Source: Fontibacterium abundans (GTDB lineage: Bacteria > Pseudomonadota > Alphaproteobacteria > Pelagibacterales > Pelagibacteraceae). Taken from it: a stretch of 64,000 nucleotides of DNA. This document shows positions 1 through 8,607 of this stretch, one piece after another; position 1 is the stretch's first letter, and each line of letters begins with the position of its first letter. The position numbers were made by a program, and so were the translations under genes. The stretch is from the NCBI GenBank assembly GCA_965235095.1, contig OZ249405.1; one strand, given 5' to 3'. A model generated the notes under the pieces. That model was not told where the DNA came from, did not search any database, and saw nothing but the letters and a program-made list of their open reading frames with translations.

Positions 1-230
1 ACATACATGTTCACGGTTTTACCGTGATGTTCCAGTATGGATTTTAAAAATGCACAAGTTGAGCCTTTGCCTTTGGTACCAACGCAATTGATAACGTTTT
101 TTAATTTATCTTGTGGGTTGTTAAGTTTTTGAAGAAGAATTTTTATTCTATCTAAAGATAGATCTATTTTTTTAGGATGTAGGCTGAGTAATTGATCCAA
201 GAGGACTTTGTTGTTGATCACTGATGGCAT
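1..230 (-). CDS. folC: FolC, dihydrofolate/folylpolyglutamate synthase (N-terminal part, runs off window)
   Basis: Only the first 76 codons are present; the gene continues past the left edge. The translation contains L-H-P-K-K-I-D-L-S-L-D-R-I followed by the ATP-binding P-loop V-G-T-K-G-K-G-S-T, the normal start of the Mur-ligase-like FolC family, which adds glutamate to (dihydro)folate in the cytoplasm. An ATG at 228-230 opens this frame just after a stop, which places the start 59 nt inside accD. A later TTG is possible, because the conserved part begins about 12 codons in. The accD-folC order is standard in alphaproteobacteria and suggests co-transcription with the trp/accD run. Confidence 0.85.
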   Translation of the reverse strand, partial: MPSVINNKVLLDQLLSLHPKKIDLSLDRIKILLQKLNNPQDKLKNVINCVGTKGKGSTCAFLKSILEHHGKTVNMY

Positions 231-1113
231 TTATTTCACTGTTGAAGTACTTATTTTTATTAGTAAGTTGCGATATTAAAGTACTTATTACTTTTGGTAA
301 ATCTTTTCTTTGTATGACTAAATCAATTTGACCTTTCTCTTGTAAATATTCTGCGGTTTGAAATTCTGGGGGAAGTTCTTCTCTAACTGTTTCTTTAATA
401 ACTCTAGCACCTGCAAATGCAATCAGTGCTTTTGGTTCTGCAATATTAATGTCGCCAAGGAGTGCAATGGATGCTGTAGTTCCACCAGTTGTTGGATCAA
501 GACAAACTGAAATGAATGGAAGTTTTTCTTGTTTTAAAGAATTGATGGCTGCAATCATTCTTGGCATTTGCATTAATGAAAAATTAGACTCTTGCATACG
601 CATACCGCCACTTGTTGAAAAGAAAACGTAAGCAAGTTTATTAGCATAAGCAAATTCAGCACCTGCAACAAAAGCTTCACCTGCAGCACGCCCTACAGAT
701 CCACCCATAAAATTAAAATTCATTGCACCCGCTACAAGATAAACATTATTTACTTTGCCCGTCGCAAGCACCACCGAGTCATGTTGACCCGTGTCTTCTC
801 GAGCTTGTTTTAATCTCATTCCATAACTTTTTGAATCTGTAAAAAGAAGTGGATCATCGATTGCTGGAAGCATCGGAGATATTTCTTGATACTGTCCCTC
901 ATCAAATAAAATTTGAAATCGCTCTTTAGGTTCGATGCGATGATGTTTGTTACATTTATTACAAACAAATAAATTTTCTTTTAAATCTTGTTTATAAAGA
1001 ACGGCACCACAAGAACAATTTTCCCACAATTTTCCTTCAGGGCCAATTTTTACACGGAATAGATTTTTAATTTTTGGTTTAATCCGTTTAAATTTATCTG
1101 TAATCCAGTTCAT
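172..1113 (-). CDS. accD: Acetyl-CoA carboxylase carboxyltransferase subunit beta
   Basis: AccD pairs with AccA to move the carboxyl group from biotin to acetyl-CoA, giving malonyl-CoA for fatty-acid synthesis. The protein has 313 residues, normal for the family. An N-terminal zinc-ribbon region (Cys33, Cys35, Cys51, Cys54) is followed by a crotonase-like carboxyltransferase domain with the G-G-S-V-G-R-A-A-G-E and T-S-G-G-M-R-M-Q-E motifs. The first zinc pair is written C-S-C rather than the usual C-x2-C, so one residue seems to be missing in the knuckle. The start overlaps the trpA stop by 4 nt, and the C-terminus overlaps the folC start. The identification is secure; only the effect of the shortened knuckle is uncertain. 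Confidence 0.97.
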   Translation of the reverse strand: MNWITDKFKRIKPKIKNLFRVKIGPEGKLWENCSCGAVLYKQDLKENLFVCNKCNKHHRIEPKERFQILFDEGQYQEISPMLPAIDDPLLFTDSKSYGMRLKQAREDTGQHDSVVLATGKVNNVYLVAGAMNFNFMGGSVGRAAGEAFVAGAEFAYANKLAYVFFSTSGGMRMQESNFSLMQMPRMIAAINSLKQEKLPFISVCLDPTTGGTTASIALLGDINIAEPKALIAFAGARVIKETVREELPPEFQTAEYLQEKGQIDLVIQRKDLPKVISTLISQLTNKNKYFNSEINAISDQQQSPLGSITQPTS

Positions 1114-1913
1114 TGTATTTTAGATCTTAATGATTTTACTATTTTGTTGAGTGTTTTTACAGGGCTCTTCTTAGCCTTTAATGAGTCTGTAATTCCTTTA
1201 CATAATTGACTGCCAACAACCAAACCATCGGCCGCTCTTAAAGATTTGATAGTTTTCTCAGTTATACCAAAGCCAATAACGATGTTCTTATTTTTGTTAA
1301 TTCTTTTTATTTTAAAGTAATTTTTTAATATTTTTTTTGAGCTTACTTTTAATTTTCCGCCTGTGGTTGATAACATGGAGATGTAATAGATCATATCGTG
1401 CGAGTGTTTTACGATTTGCTTCATACGCTCATCTGACGTTGTTGGAGCTAAAAGTTGGACAAAATTGATGTGATGTTTTTTACATTTATCTGCAAATTCT
1501 TTATTTTCCGGAAAGGGTAGATCCACCACAATAATCCCATCTACACCAATATTTTTACACTTATTTAAGAATTTATTTTCACCATATTGGATGATCTGAT
1601 TATAATAACCCATCAGAATAGTCGGCTTTGCAGTGATAGTTTTTTTAAAATTTTTAACGATTTCAAATACATCATTTAATTTTATTCCATTTTTTAAAGC
1701 ACGGTATGAACTGTTTTGAATTTGTTTACCATCTGCAACAGATGTGTTGTGTGGCATTCCAATTTCACAAATATCAACATATGGAGAAATTGATTTTAGA
1801 ATATCTAAACTCATCTTCTTATTGCTATCACCTGCAACAATATAAGTAAGTAGAGCTGGTCTTTTTTCTAATTTACAATTTTCAAATGCGAGTGTGATGT
1901 TTTCGTTAATCAT
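1110..1913 (-). CDS. trpA: Tryptophan synthase alpha subunit (divergent)
   Basis: TrpA splits indole-3-glycerol phosphate into indole and glyceraldehyde 3-phosphate and passes indole to TrpB. I chose the ATG at 1911-1913, which overlaps the trpB stop and gives 267 residues, over the upstream in-frame TTG at 1925. The catalytic Glu (Glu50, in C-E-I-G-M-P) and Asp (Asp61, in V-A-D-G-K-Q-I-Q) are present. The loop between them reads H-N-T-S instead of the common F-S/T-D-P, and much of the barrel is divergent. The TrpB partner is divergent too, so the pair has probably drifted together. Function is likely kept, given the trpF-trpB-trpA order. Confidence 0.9.
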   Translation of the reverse strand: MINENITLAFENCKLEKRPALLTYIVAGDSNKKMSLDILKSISPYVDICEIGMPHNTSVADGKQIQNSSYRALKNGIKLNDVFEIVKNFKKTITAKPTILMGYYNQIIQYGENKFLNKCKNIGVDGIIVVDLPFPENKEFADKCKKHHINFVQLLAPTTSDERMKQIVKHSHDMIYYISMLSTTGGKLKVSSKKILKNYFKIKRINKNKNIVIGFGITEKTIKSLRAADGLVVGSQLCKGITDSLKAKKSPVKTLNKIVKSLRSKIQ

Positions 1914-3144
1914 GATTTTTACCAAGTCGCTTTAATAAAATTGATTCATCTTTTTTTGCATCACCGCAGGAATTTACAACGATGATTGTGTCTTTACTTA
2001 ATTTTGGTGCAAGTTTTATAGCTGTTGCAAATGCATGCGATGGCTCAAGCGATGGTCTAATTTTTTCCATACTTGCAACTAATTTATAAGCAGCCAATGC
2101 TTCTTCATCTGAGGCAGAAGTGTATCTTGCTCTTTTTGCATCTTTTAAAAAGCAATGAAGAGGGGACACGCCTGGATAATCTAAGCCTGCGCTTATGGAT
2201 TGCGTTTTACTAATTTGTCCTTCTTTATCTTGCACTACATATTGTGCAGCTCCATGCAATATTCCAATTTTAGATTTATTGGTAAGAGGTGCCGCATGCA
2301 GTCTGCTATTATTAGGACCACCTGCTTCAACACCAATAAACTCAACTTGAGATTTATTGTAATCCATAAATGAATTCCAAAAACCAATTGCAGAAGATCC
2401 ACCGCCTACACAATTAATTAATTTTAATTTCTTTGGAACTTTTCCAAATTCTTTTTTTATTTGAACAATAAGTTCCCTTGAAATTTGTGCAGTACTCCAC
2501 GCGCAAATTTTAACGAATATATTAGGACCTACCGTTGAGCCAACACACATATGTGTCGTGTCACAATTTGAAACCCAGTAACGCATACATTCTGAAACAG
2601 CATCTACTAATGTTTTACTGCCAGAATCTACTGGTATAATTTCTGCACCATTTGCACGAATGGCATCACAATTTGGTTTTTGCCTTGCCATATCTTTGGT
2701 GCCCATAAATATTTTACATTTAAGCCCAAATTTTTTAGCGGCCATTGAAAGCATTTTTCCAGCGTAACCTGCGCCCGTATCCCCAATGATGTATTTTTTA
2801 CCTGCATGTTTACAAATAAGGGCATGAACGATTGCATTGTAAATCTTATGCGCTCCACCTCTTGCTTCACTTACAACTTTTGCGTAAATCTGCGCACCAC
2901 CTAATTGATGGGATAAATTATAAAGTTTTATGAATGAAGTGGGAGTGCCTACGTAATGTTTAAAATAATAATCTCGTTCTTTGATAAATTTTTTATCTTT
3001 TCTTAGTTTGTTAAACAGTTTTGTAAGATCATCGATGGGTTTCTTAAGTGTTTCTGGAACAAAGTTACCGCCAAATTTACCAGCATACATATAGTTTTTA
3101 TCATGCTGATCGATGACGGGTTTTCCTTTTTGTATTCTAATCAT
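1906..3144 (-). CDS. trpB: Tryptophan synthase beta subunit (divergent active site)
   Basis: This PLP enzyme condenses indole with serine to make tryptophan. It has 412 residues, the family length, with the PLP lysine at Lys100 in G-G-A-H-K and the phosphate loop G-G-G-S-S (247-251). Several near-invariant positions differ. The usual E-D-L-N-H-T-G-A-H-K is V-S-E-A-R-G-G-A-H-K. The catalytic Glu of A-E-T-G-A-G is Asp122 in G-D-T-G-A-G. The usual S-G-R-G-D-K-D near the end is C-G-D-A-K-K-D. The S-A-G-L-D-Y-P-G-V stretch and the E-P-S-H-A region are kept. The start overlaps the trpF stop as ATGA. The trp operon context supports TrpB, but altered kinetics or substrate use is possible. Confidence 0.9.
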   Translation of the reverse strand: MIRIQKGKPVIDQHDKNYMYAGKFGGNFVPETLKKPIDDLTKLFNKLRKDKKFIKERDYYFKHYVGTPTSFIKLYNLSHQLGGAQIYAKVVSEARGGAHKIYNAIVHALICKHAGKKYIIGDTGAGYAGKMLSMAAKKFGLKCKIFMGTKDMARQKPNCDAIRANGAEIIPVDSGSKTLVDAVSECMRYWVSNCDTTHMCVGSTVGPNIFVKICAWSTAQISRELIVQIKKEFGKVPKKLKLINCVGGGSSAIGFWNSFMDYNKSQVEFIGVEAGGPNNSRLHAAPLTNKSKIGILHGAAQYVVQDKEGQISKTQSISAGLDYPGVSPLHCFLKDAKRARYTSASDEEALAAYKLVASMEKIRPSLEPSHAFATAIKLAPKLSKDTIIVVNSCGDAKKDESILLKRLGKNHD

Positions 3145-3749
3145 GATTTAACTTTGTCTAAAAATTCTATAATTTTTTCATTACTTTTAACGCCAACGCT
3201 ACTTTCTACTCCTGCCGATACATCAATACCATATGGATTGTACTTTAAAATCTCATCCACATTATTAATATTTAATGAGCCTGCAACTAAATAAGGTTTT
3301 GTTATTTTAAGTTTAGTTAGAATTTCCCAATCAAACTTTGCAGTTTTTTCCATCGCCGGACTATCAAAGACTAGCATGTCGACTTCATCTTCAAACTGAG
3401 AAAATGTTCTAGCACTTGCTTCATCGGTTACTCTAATTGCTTTAATAATTCCTTTGTTAAATTTTTGTTTTAATTCTTTAATTCTTTTTACATCTTCATG
3501 ACCGTGTAATTGAAAGCAATCAAAGTAATCTTTAATTTGTTCTATAAATTCATCCTTTGCATTTACTAGTACCGCAATTCTTTTTACATTTTGCGGAATA
3601 TTTTTAGTCAATTCTTTTGCTTGATCCGGTGTTAAGTTTCTTGGTGATTTTGGATAAAATACAAAACCTAAATAATCGACTTTATGTTTGATTGCAGTTT
3701 GAATGGTTTCAGCATTGGTCATGCCGCAAATCTTAATTTTTGGGTGCAT
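3141..3749 (-). CDS. trpF: Phosphoribosylanthranilate isomerase
   Basis: TrpF converts phosphoribosylanthranilate to CdRP, the third step from anthranilate to tryptophan. The protein is 202 residues long, a normal single TIM barrel. It starts with K-I-C-G-M-T, which contains the catalytic Cys, and carries V-A-G-S-L-N-I-N-N-V and G-I-D-V-S-A-G-V-E-S near the C-terminus, the phosphate-binding loops of the family. It begins one base after pyrF ends and overlaps trpB by 4 nt, so translation is probably coupled. Nothing unusual is seen in this member, in contrast to the divergent trpB and trpA that follow. Confidence 0.96.
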   Translation of the reverse strand: MHPKIKICGMTNAETIQTAIKHKVDYLGFVFYPKSPRNLTPDQAKELTKNIPQNVKRIAVLVNAKDEFIEQIKDYFDCFQLHGHEDVKRIKELKQKFNKGIIKAIRVTDEASARTFSQFEDEVDMLVFDSPAMEKTAKFDWEILTKLKITKPYLVAGSLNINNVDEILKYNPYGIDVSAGVESSVGVKSNEKIIEFLDKVKS

Positions 3750-4436
3750 TTAAATTAAAGCGTTTAAAACTTTTTTAATATTAGTTTTAGGATTTCCTTT
3801 AGTGATGTCTCTACCAATGACTAAATGTGTTGCGCCAAGTTTTAATGCTTGTTTTGGAGACATTACTCTTTTTTGATCCTGCACTTTGTTTGTTAGTCTT
3901 ATTCCAGGCACAACAATTTCAAAATCCTTTGAAACTTTTCTAACTTTTTTTATTTCATGAGCTGAACAAACGATTCCATGAATTTTTGCAAGTTTTGCAG
4001 TTTGTGCAAGTTTTTGTACTTGAGATTCTACATTTGAGTTTGATCCCATTTGTTTTAAATCTTTATTTGTAAGTGACGTTAAAATTGTAACTGCTAATAT
4101 TTTTAATTTTTTATTTGTCTCGCTTTGCGCTTTTTTTGCAGCTTTCATCATCTCTAATCCACCACTTGCATGAATAGTTAGATAATCAGGACTAACGTCT
4201 TTTAAACTTTTAATTGCTTTATAAACTGTATTTGGAATGTCTTTTAATTTTAAATCTAGAAATATTTTAATATTTTTGTTTTTAAATTTTTTAACAGCTT
4301 CACGTCCGCCTTTTGAACAGAAGAACTCAAGTCCAAATTTAACCCCATAAATATATTTATTCGTTGCATTTACAATTTGCGTTGCACGCTTGATGTTGTT
4401 GGTATCAACCGCAACAAAGATAGGTTGTTTCTTCAT
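3750..4436 (-). CDS. pyrF: Orotidine 5'-phosphate decarboxylase
   Basis: PyrF makes UMP from OMP, the last step of de novo pyrimidine synthesis. The 228-residue protein shows the diagnostic catalytic motif D-L-K-L-K-D-I-P-N-T-V (residues about 61-71) and a C-terminal phosphate-binding V-V-P-G-I-R and V-I-G-R-D-I-T-K-G-N-P. It overlaps the upstream ihfB stop by 4 nt and abuts trpF. A pyrF placed between ihfB and trpF joins two operons that are often separate in other alphaproteobacteria. Confidence 0.96.
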   Translation of the reverse strand: MKKQPIFVAVDTNNIKRATQIVNATNKYIYGVKFGLEFFCSKGGREAVKKFKNKNIKIFLDLKLKDIPNTVYKAIKSLKDVSPDYLTIHASGGLEMMKAAKKAQSETNKKLKILAVTILTSLTNKDLKQMGSNSNVESQVQKLAQTAKLAKIHGIVCSAHEIKKVRKVSKDFEIVVPGIRLTNKVQDQKRVMSPKQALKLGATHLVIGRDITKGNPKTNIKKVLNALI

Positions 4437-4771
4437 TTTTTTTTATTGTCGTACATCATCTCAATTTTTTTATCTATTTCTGCTGGAGATGTATTTGAGT
4501 TAATTCTAAATTTTAAATCTTTTGCCATTCTAAATGCGATATTCTTCTTTATGCCCACCTGAACCTTTTCACCTGTTCGTGGATTTCTAGCCAGTCTTGG
4601 TTTTCTAGTTTTAACATGCCAAGTTCCAATACCTCTGATCTCAATTCTTTGATCTTGCGAGAGTGCGTTTGCTAAATGTTTAAATACCAGCTCCACCATT
4701 TTTTCTACCTGCGGATGGTTTAAATATTTATAGCGGATGGCTAAATCACTTATTAAAGTGGAACGCTTCAT
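4433..4771 (-). CDS. ihfB: Integration host factor subunit beta (HU/IHF family)
   Basis: This is a small DNA-bending protein of the HU/IHF family. The N-terminus (M-K-R-S-T-L-I-S-D-L) and the arm region with R-G-I-G-T-W-H-V and R-N-P-R-T-G-E resemble IhfB more than HU. Its position between rpsA and the next operon is the usual place of ihfB. The protein has 112 residues against about 94-100 for most members; the extra lies in a charged C-terminal tail after the core. IHF would normally act as a heterodimer with IhfA, which is not in this window. Confidence 0.92.
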   Translation of the reverse strand: MKRSTLISDLAIRYKYLNHPQVEKMVELVFKHLANALSQDQRIEIRGIGTWHVKTRKPRLARNPRTGEKVQVGIKKNIAFRMAKDLKFRINSNTSPAEIDKKIEMMYDNKKK

Positions 4772-4829
4772 TGACCCTATTTTTATGGGTAAGTGATTGA
4801 ACTTACAATCTTTTTATAGTTGTAGGGGA

Positions 4830-6560
4830 TTACTCTTCTTTTTTATCTTTTTTAGACTTTTTAGGTTTTTTCTCAGATAGCATAGCAGGGCCTAAGATAT
4901 CTGCCAAACTTGCTCCGCTGTCGACGTTTTTATATTTCTTAATCGTTTCTTTAGTTTGTTTCTCTTCTAATTTTTTAACTGACAATTCCACTTTTCTTTC
5001 TTTCTCATCTAAAAGAACAATCATCGCATCCAATGCATCGCCCACCGCAAATCTATTTGTTCTTTGATCTGCTTTTTCAACTGCAATTTCTGCTTTTCTT
5101 ATAATAACTGGGAAACGTTTCTCACCCACATTTACTCTAATATAATTGTCTAAAATCTCAGCAACTTTTGCAGTTACAATATCTCCTTTTTTCTTACCTT
5201 TGAATACATCAAATGGATCATCCAATAGAGCTCTAACTGAACCGTTAACTTTATCATCTTTAATGTCGATGATCTTAAATTTAACAGTGTCACCTTTTTT
5301 ATAAGAATTTAAAGCATCTGAACTTTCAGAATAATCTAATTGTTTGTAGTGAATGAAAATATCGATTTCAGAATCTCCAGTATTTAAGAATAATCCGAAT
5401 TCTTTTTTATTTACAATTTTAGCTTCTAATACAGTGTTAATTGGATAACGTTTTTTGAAATCTTCAATTGGATTTTCTTGTGTATCTTTATAAGAAAGAA
5501 CAAGTTTCTTTTTCTCTAAATCTAATTCTTTTAATTTAACTTTAACAACATCTCCTACTTTAAATACTGTTCTAGGATTTACGTTTTTGTTTAAGTGTTT
5601 AATTTCAGATGTATGAATTAATCCTGCAATGCCAGCATCAAGTTCTGCAAATGCACCAAAGTCAGTTAATTTAGAAATTTTAACTTCATAAACTTCACCC
5701 ACTTTATATTTATTCTCAACACCAATGTATGGATCTGGAGTCATTGCTTTAATAGAAAGCGACATTCTTTTTTGTGTATTATCAATTTCAATAATCTGCG
5801 CTGTTACTTCTTCACCGATTGTGAAAATTTCTTCAGGCGCCGAAACTCTTAGGTGAGAGATTTCAGATGTATGTAGTAGACAGTCCAAAGACTCAACGGA
5901 TACGAAAGCACCATAAGATTGGATCGCTTTAATTTTTCCTTTAACGATATCGCCCACTTTAAATTTCGCAAGAACTTCATCTTTGCTAACGTTTTTAGTT
6001 TCTTCTAATAGAACTCTTCGTGATGCAATCACGTTCATTCTAATGTTATCAATTTTGATAATTAAAAATTCTAATGGTTTATTAATAAAGTCGTTTGGAT
6101 TTCTAATTGGCGCGTCCGCAAGTTGTGATGATGGAACGAATGCTTGAATTCCAAATATCTCGCAAGCAAATCCACCTTTAACGCTGCTCTTAATTGTTCC
6201 TGTCACTTTGGTCTGATCATCAAACGCTTTTTGAATTCTGTTCCAAGATTTAACTCGTTTTGCTTTTTCACGAGATAAAATAACTTCACCGTGTTTAGAT
6301 TCTAATCTTTCAATAAACACTTCAAGCTCTTGTCCAACTTTTAAAGTCTCAAGTTCTTCACTTGTAAGCTCACTCTTATTAATTACGCCTTCAGATTTTA
6401 GACCAACATCGATTAAAATAATTTTTTCTTCAATACGCGATACGATGCCGTTCACTAATGAACTTTCCGCTGTAACTCGTTTATCTAGATCTGTTTGAAG
6501 TAAAGCTGCGAATTCGTTGCTCGATGAGTCGTTGTTATAGGCTTTTATGTTTTGTCGCAT
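4830..6560 (-). CDS. rpsA: 30S ribosomal protein S1
   Basis: S1 binds mRNA on the 30S subunit and helps start translation on messages with weak ribosome-binding sites. The 576 residues are long enough for the standard series of about six S1 (OB-fold) repeats. Examples are V-K-G-K-I-K-A-I-Q-S-Y-G-A-F-V-S and Y-E-V-K-I-S-K-L-T-D-F-G-A-F-A, and the C-terminal tail is lysine-rich. The start lies 26 nt inside cmk, the normal gene order (cmk-rpsA-ihfB) in proteobacteria. A short AT-rich gap follows before ihfB. Confidence 0.97.
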   Translation of the reverse strand: MRQNIKAYNNDSSSNEFAALLQTDLDKRVTAESSLVNGIVSRIEEKIILIDVGLKSEGVINKSELTSEELETLKVGQELEVFIERLESKHGEVILSREKAKRVKSWNRIQKAFDDQTKVTGTIKSSVKGGFACEIFGIQAFVPSSQLADAPIRNPNDFINKPLEFLIIKIDNIRMNVIASRRVLLEETKNVSKDEVLAKFKVGDIVKGKIKAIQSYGAFVSVESLDCLLHTSEISHLRVSAPEEIFTIGEEVTAQIIEIDNTQKRMSLSIKAMTPDPYIGVENKYKVGEVYEVKISKLTDFGAFAELDAGIAGLIHTSEIKHLNKNVNPRTVFKVGDVVKVKLKELDLEKKKLVLSYKDTQENPIEDFKKRYPINTVLEAKIVNKKEFGLFLNTGDSEIDIFIHYKQLDYSESSDALNSYKKGDTVKFKIIDIKDDKVNGSVRALLDDPFDVFKGKKKGDIVTAKVAEILDNYIRVNVGEKRFPVIIRKAEIAVEKADQRTNRFAVGDALDAMIVLLDEKERKVELSVKKLEEKQTKETIKKYKNVDSGASLADILGPAMLSEKKPKKSKKDKKEE

Positions 6561-7221
6561 TCAGTCGTTTAATTTCATTCCTTATCACTTCATCTATTTC
6601 GACGAAGGCGGCTTTTGTATTATAAAAAGAACTATCTAGCAATACAGCATCTTTTGCTGGTTTTAAGCTAGAAATCTTACGATGTGTGTCTTCGTAATCT
6701 CTCTTTTTTATATCACTTTTAACTCTGCTTAAGGTCGTCTTAATCCCCATTTTTTTATACTCTTTATATCTGCGTACCGCTCTGACATTTAAGCTCGCTG
6801 TTAGATAAACTTTCACATGAGCATCAGGCATAATCACTGTTCCTATATCTCGTCCATCTAGAATGGATCCTTTAAATTTTTTTGGTGGATTATAAGCAAG
6901 ATCATGTTGAACCTTTTTTAACATTTGTCTTATTCTTTTTTTCTTTGAGATGATGGATGCAATTTTCGTAACAGGTTCTGTTGTAAGTTTTTTATCTTTT
7001 AGTTTTTTAAGGGTTAATTTTTTTAAAGCTTGATTTAGTTTTGTATAATTAACCTTTTGATCTTTGCTCTGATACACTTGTAAAGCAAAGTATCTGTAAA
7101 GTTTTCCAGAATCTAAATGAAGAAGTTTATATTTTTTTGCAATTTGCTTAGCTAAAGTATTTTTACCAGAGGCTGCTGGCCCATCGATTGCAACTCGTAA
7201 TCTATTTACTTTTTTTTTCAA
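6535..7221 (-). CDS. cmk: Cytidylate kinase
   Basis: Cmk phosphorylates CMP and dCMP with ATP. The P-loop is near the N-terminus as G-P-A-A-S-G-K-N-T, with the CMP-binding L-D-S-G-K-L-Y-R-Y motif after it and G-R-D-I-G-T-V-I-M-P in the middle, all typical. The length of 228 residues is normal. It overlaps aroA by 4 nt upstream and rpsA by 26 nt downstream, so the three are certainly one transcript. Confidence 0.96.
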   Translation of the reverse strand: MKKKVNRLRVAIDGPAASGKNTLAKQIAKKYKLLHLDSGKLYRYFALQVYQSKDQKVNYTKLNQALKKLTLKKLKDKKLTTEPVTKIASIISKKKRIRQMLKKVQHDLAYNPPKKFKGSILDGRDIGTVIMPDAHVKVYLTASLNVRAVRRYKEYKKMGIKTTLSRVKSDIKKRDYEDTHRKISSLKPAKDAVLLDSSFYNTKAAFVEIDEVIRNEIKRLNATKHKSL

Positions 7222-8516
7222 TTTTTTTTAAGTGTGTTAATTGTTTTAGTAAAACTTGGAAAACTAGTTTTTACGTAATTAAAGTCTTTAATCTTGAATG
7301 ATTTATTTAGAACTTGTGAAAGCACATAGAATGACATTGCAATTCTGTGATCTCCCTTAGCATCGATTTTAATTTTTTTATTTAATTTAAAATAATTTGT
7401 ACCTGTAATTTTTACCGAACTTTTAGTTGAGCTAATTTTAACACCTAATGGTTTTAATCCATCTTCCATAGATTTAATCCGATCAGATTCTTTTACACGA
7501 AGCTCTTCTATTCCTTTAAAGTTAGAAGCTCCTTTTGCAAAACAAGCTGCAATAAAAAGGATAGGGTACTCATCAATTAAACGTGGTGCCATTTTTTCAG
7601 AAACTGTTGTTGCTTTTAAATTAGAACTTTTAGCCTCAATATCGCCAACGATTTCTCCGCAAACAGTTTTTTTATTTTTAATTTTAATCTTAGCTTTCAT
7701 TTTTTTAAGAACATCTAAGATCCCAGTTCGTGTTGGATTTAATAAAACATTTTTAATCATCACTGTTGAATTTTTAGAAATAAGCGCAAGGATGATCATG
7801 AAGGCTGCAGATGAAATATCTCCTGGAACTGAAATATCTTTTGCATCAATTGGAGTTTTTCCAAAGATAGAGATGATCTTTTTATTCTTTGATTTTTTAA
7901 CTTTAATATTAGCATTTAAATATTTAAGCATGATCTCAGTATGATCACGCGTTTCAAAACGCTCTTCTAATGTTGAAATTCCTTTTGTATTTAATGCAGC
8001 TAAACACCAAGCTGATTTTAATTGTGCACTTGGAACGTTTAATTTTTGATCATTTTGCAATCCAACATAAGAGCCTAGAAATTTAAATGGCATTGTATTT
8101 TTATTTTCTGGCAATGCATTTGCACCAAATTCTCTAAGTAAATTAATCACTCTAGCCATTGGACGTTTAGATAGAGACTTGTCTCCGATAAAATTTATTG
8201 TAATTGGATATGTCGAAAGCAGTCCCATCATTAATCTTGCTGTGGTTCCGCTATTTCCGCAATTGATCGTGCCGTTATATTCTCTAAGTCCGCCAACTAC
8301 CAAACCATAAACGTAGTAATCTTTTCCTCGTTTAACAATATGAACGCCAAATTTTCTAAGCGCGTTCATTGTACTAAAAACATCTGCAGATTCTAAAAGA
8401 TTTGAAACTTTTACAATTCCCGTTGCTTGTGATCCGATGATGAGTGCTCGGTGTGAAATAGATTTATCGCCTGGGATGTTGATAGTTCCTACAAATTTTG
8501 GCAATTTTTTATCCAT
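7218..8516 (-). CDS. aroA: 3-phosphoshikimate 1-carboxyvinyltransferase (EPSP synthase)
   Basis: AroA adds the enolpyruvyl group of PEP to shikimate 3-phosphate on the way to chorismate. Diagnostic motifs are G-D-K-S-I-S-H-R-A (near residue 17), G-N-S-G-T-T-A-R-L-M (PEP site) and L-R-V-K-E-S-D-R-I (substrate arginines). The length is 432 residues, typical. It is the first gene of the long minus-strand run and is divergent from the FYDLN gene, so the 91-bp gap to the right must hold promoters for both directions. Confidence 0.97.
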   Translation of the reverse strand: MDKKLPKFVGTINIPGDKSISHRALIIGSQATGIVKVSNLLESADVFSTMNALRKFGVHIVKRGKDYYVYGLVVGGLREYNGTINCGNSGTTARLMMGLLSTYPITINFIGDKSLSKRPMARVINLLREFGANALPENKNTMPFKFLGSYVGLQNDQKLNVPSAQLKSAWCLAALNTKGISTLEERFETRDHTEIMLKYLNANIKVKKSKNKKIISIFGKTPIDAKDISVPGDISSAAFMIILALISKNSTVMIKNVLLNPTRTGILDVLKKMKAKIKIKNKKTVCGEIVGDIEAKSSNLKATTVSEKMAPRLIDEYPILFIAACFAKGASNFKGIEELRVKESDRIKSMEDGLKPLGVKISSTKSSVKITGTNYFKLNKKIKIDAKGDHRIAMSFYVLSQVLNKSFKIKDFNYVKTSFPSFTKTINTLKKN

Positions 8517-8607
8517 TTTGCTGATTTTTTATTAAGTTGATAATTACATTAAACTTTATATACAAGCAAAAATTAATCGACAAATTTAACAATATTTAGA
8601 GGCTACA

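Noticed and set aside
449..631. Plus-strand frame of 60 codons inside accD
   Set aside because: It is the antisense shadow of a strongly conserved gene, with no ribosome-binding site or family.
2628..2870. Minus-strand frame of 80 codons inside trpB in another frame
   Set aside because: It overlaps conserved TrpB sequence completely and has no family match.
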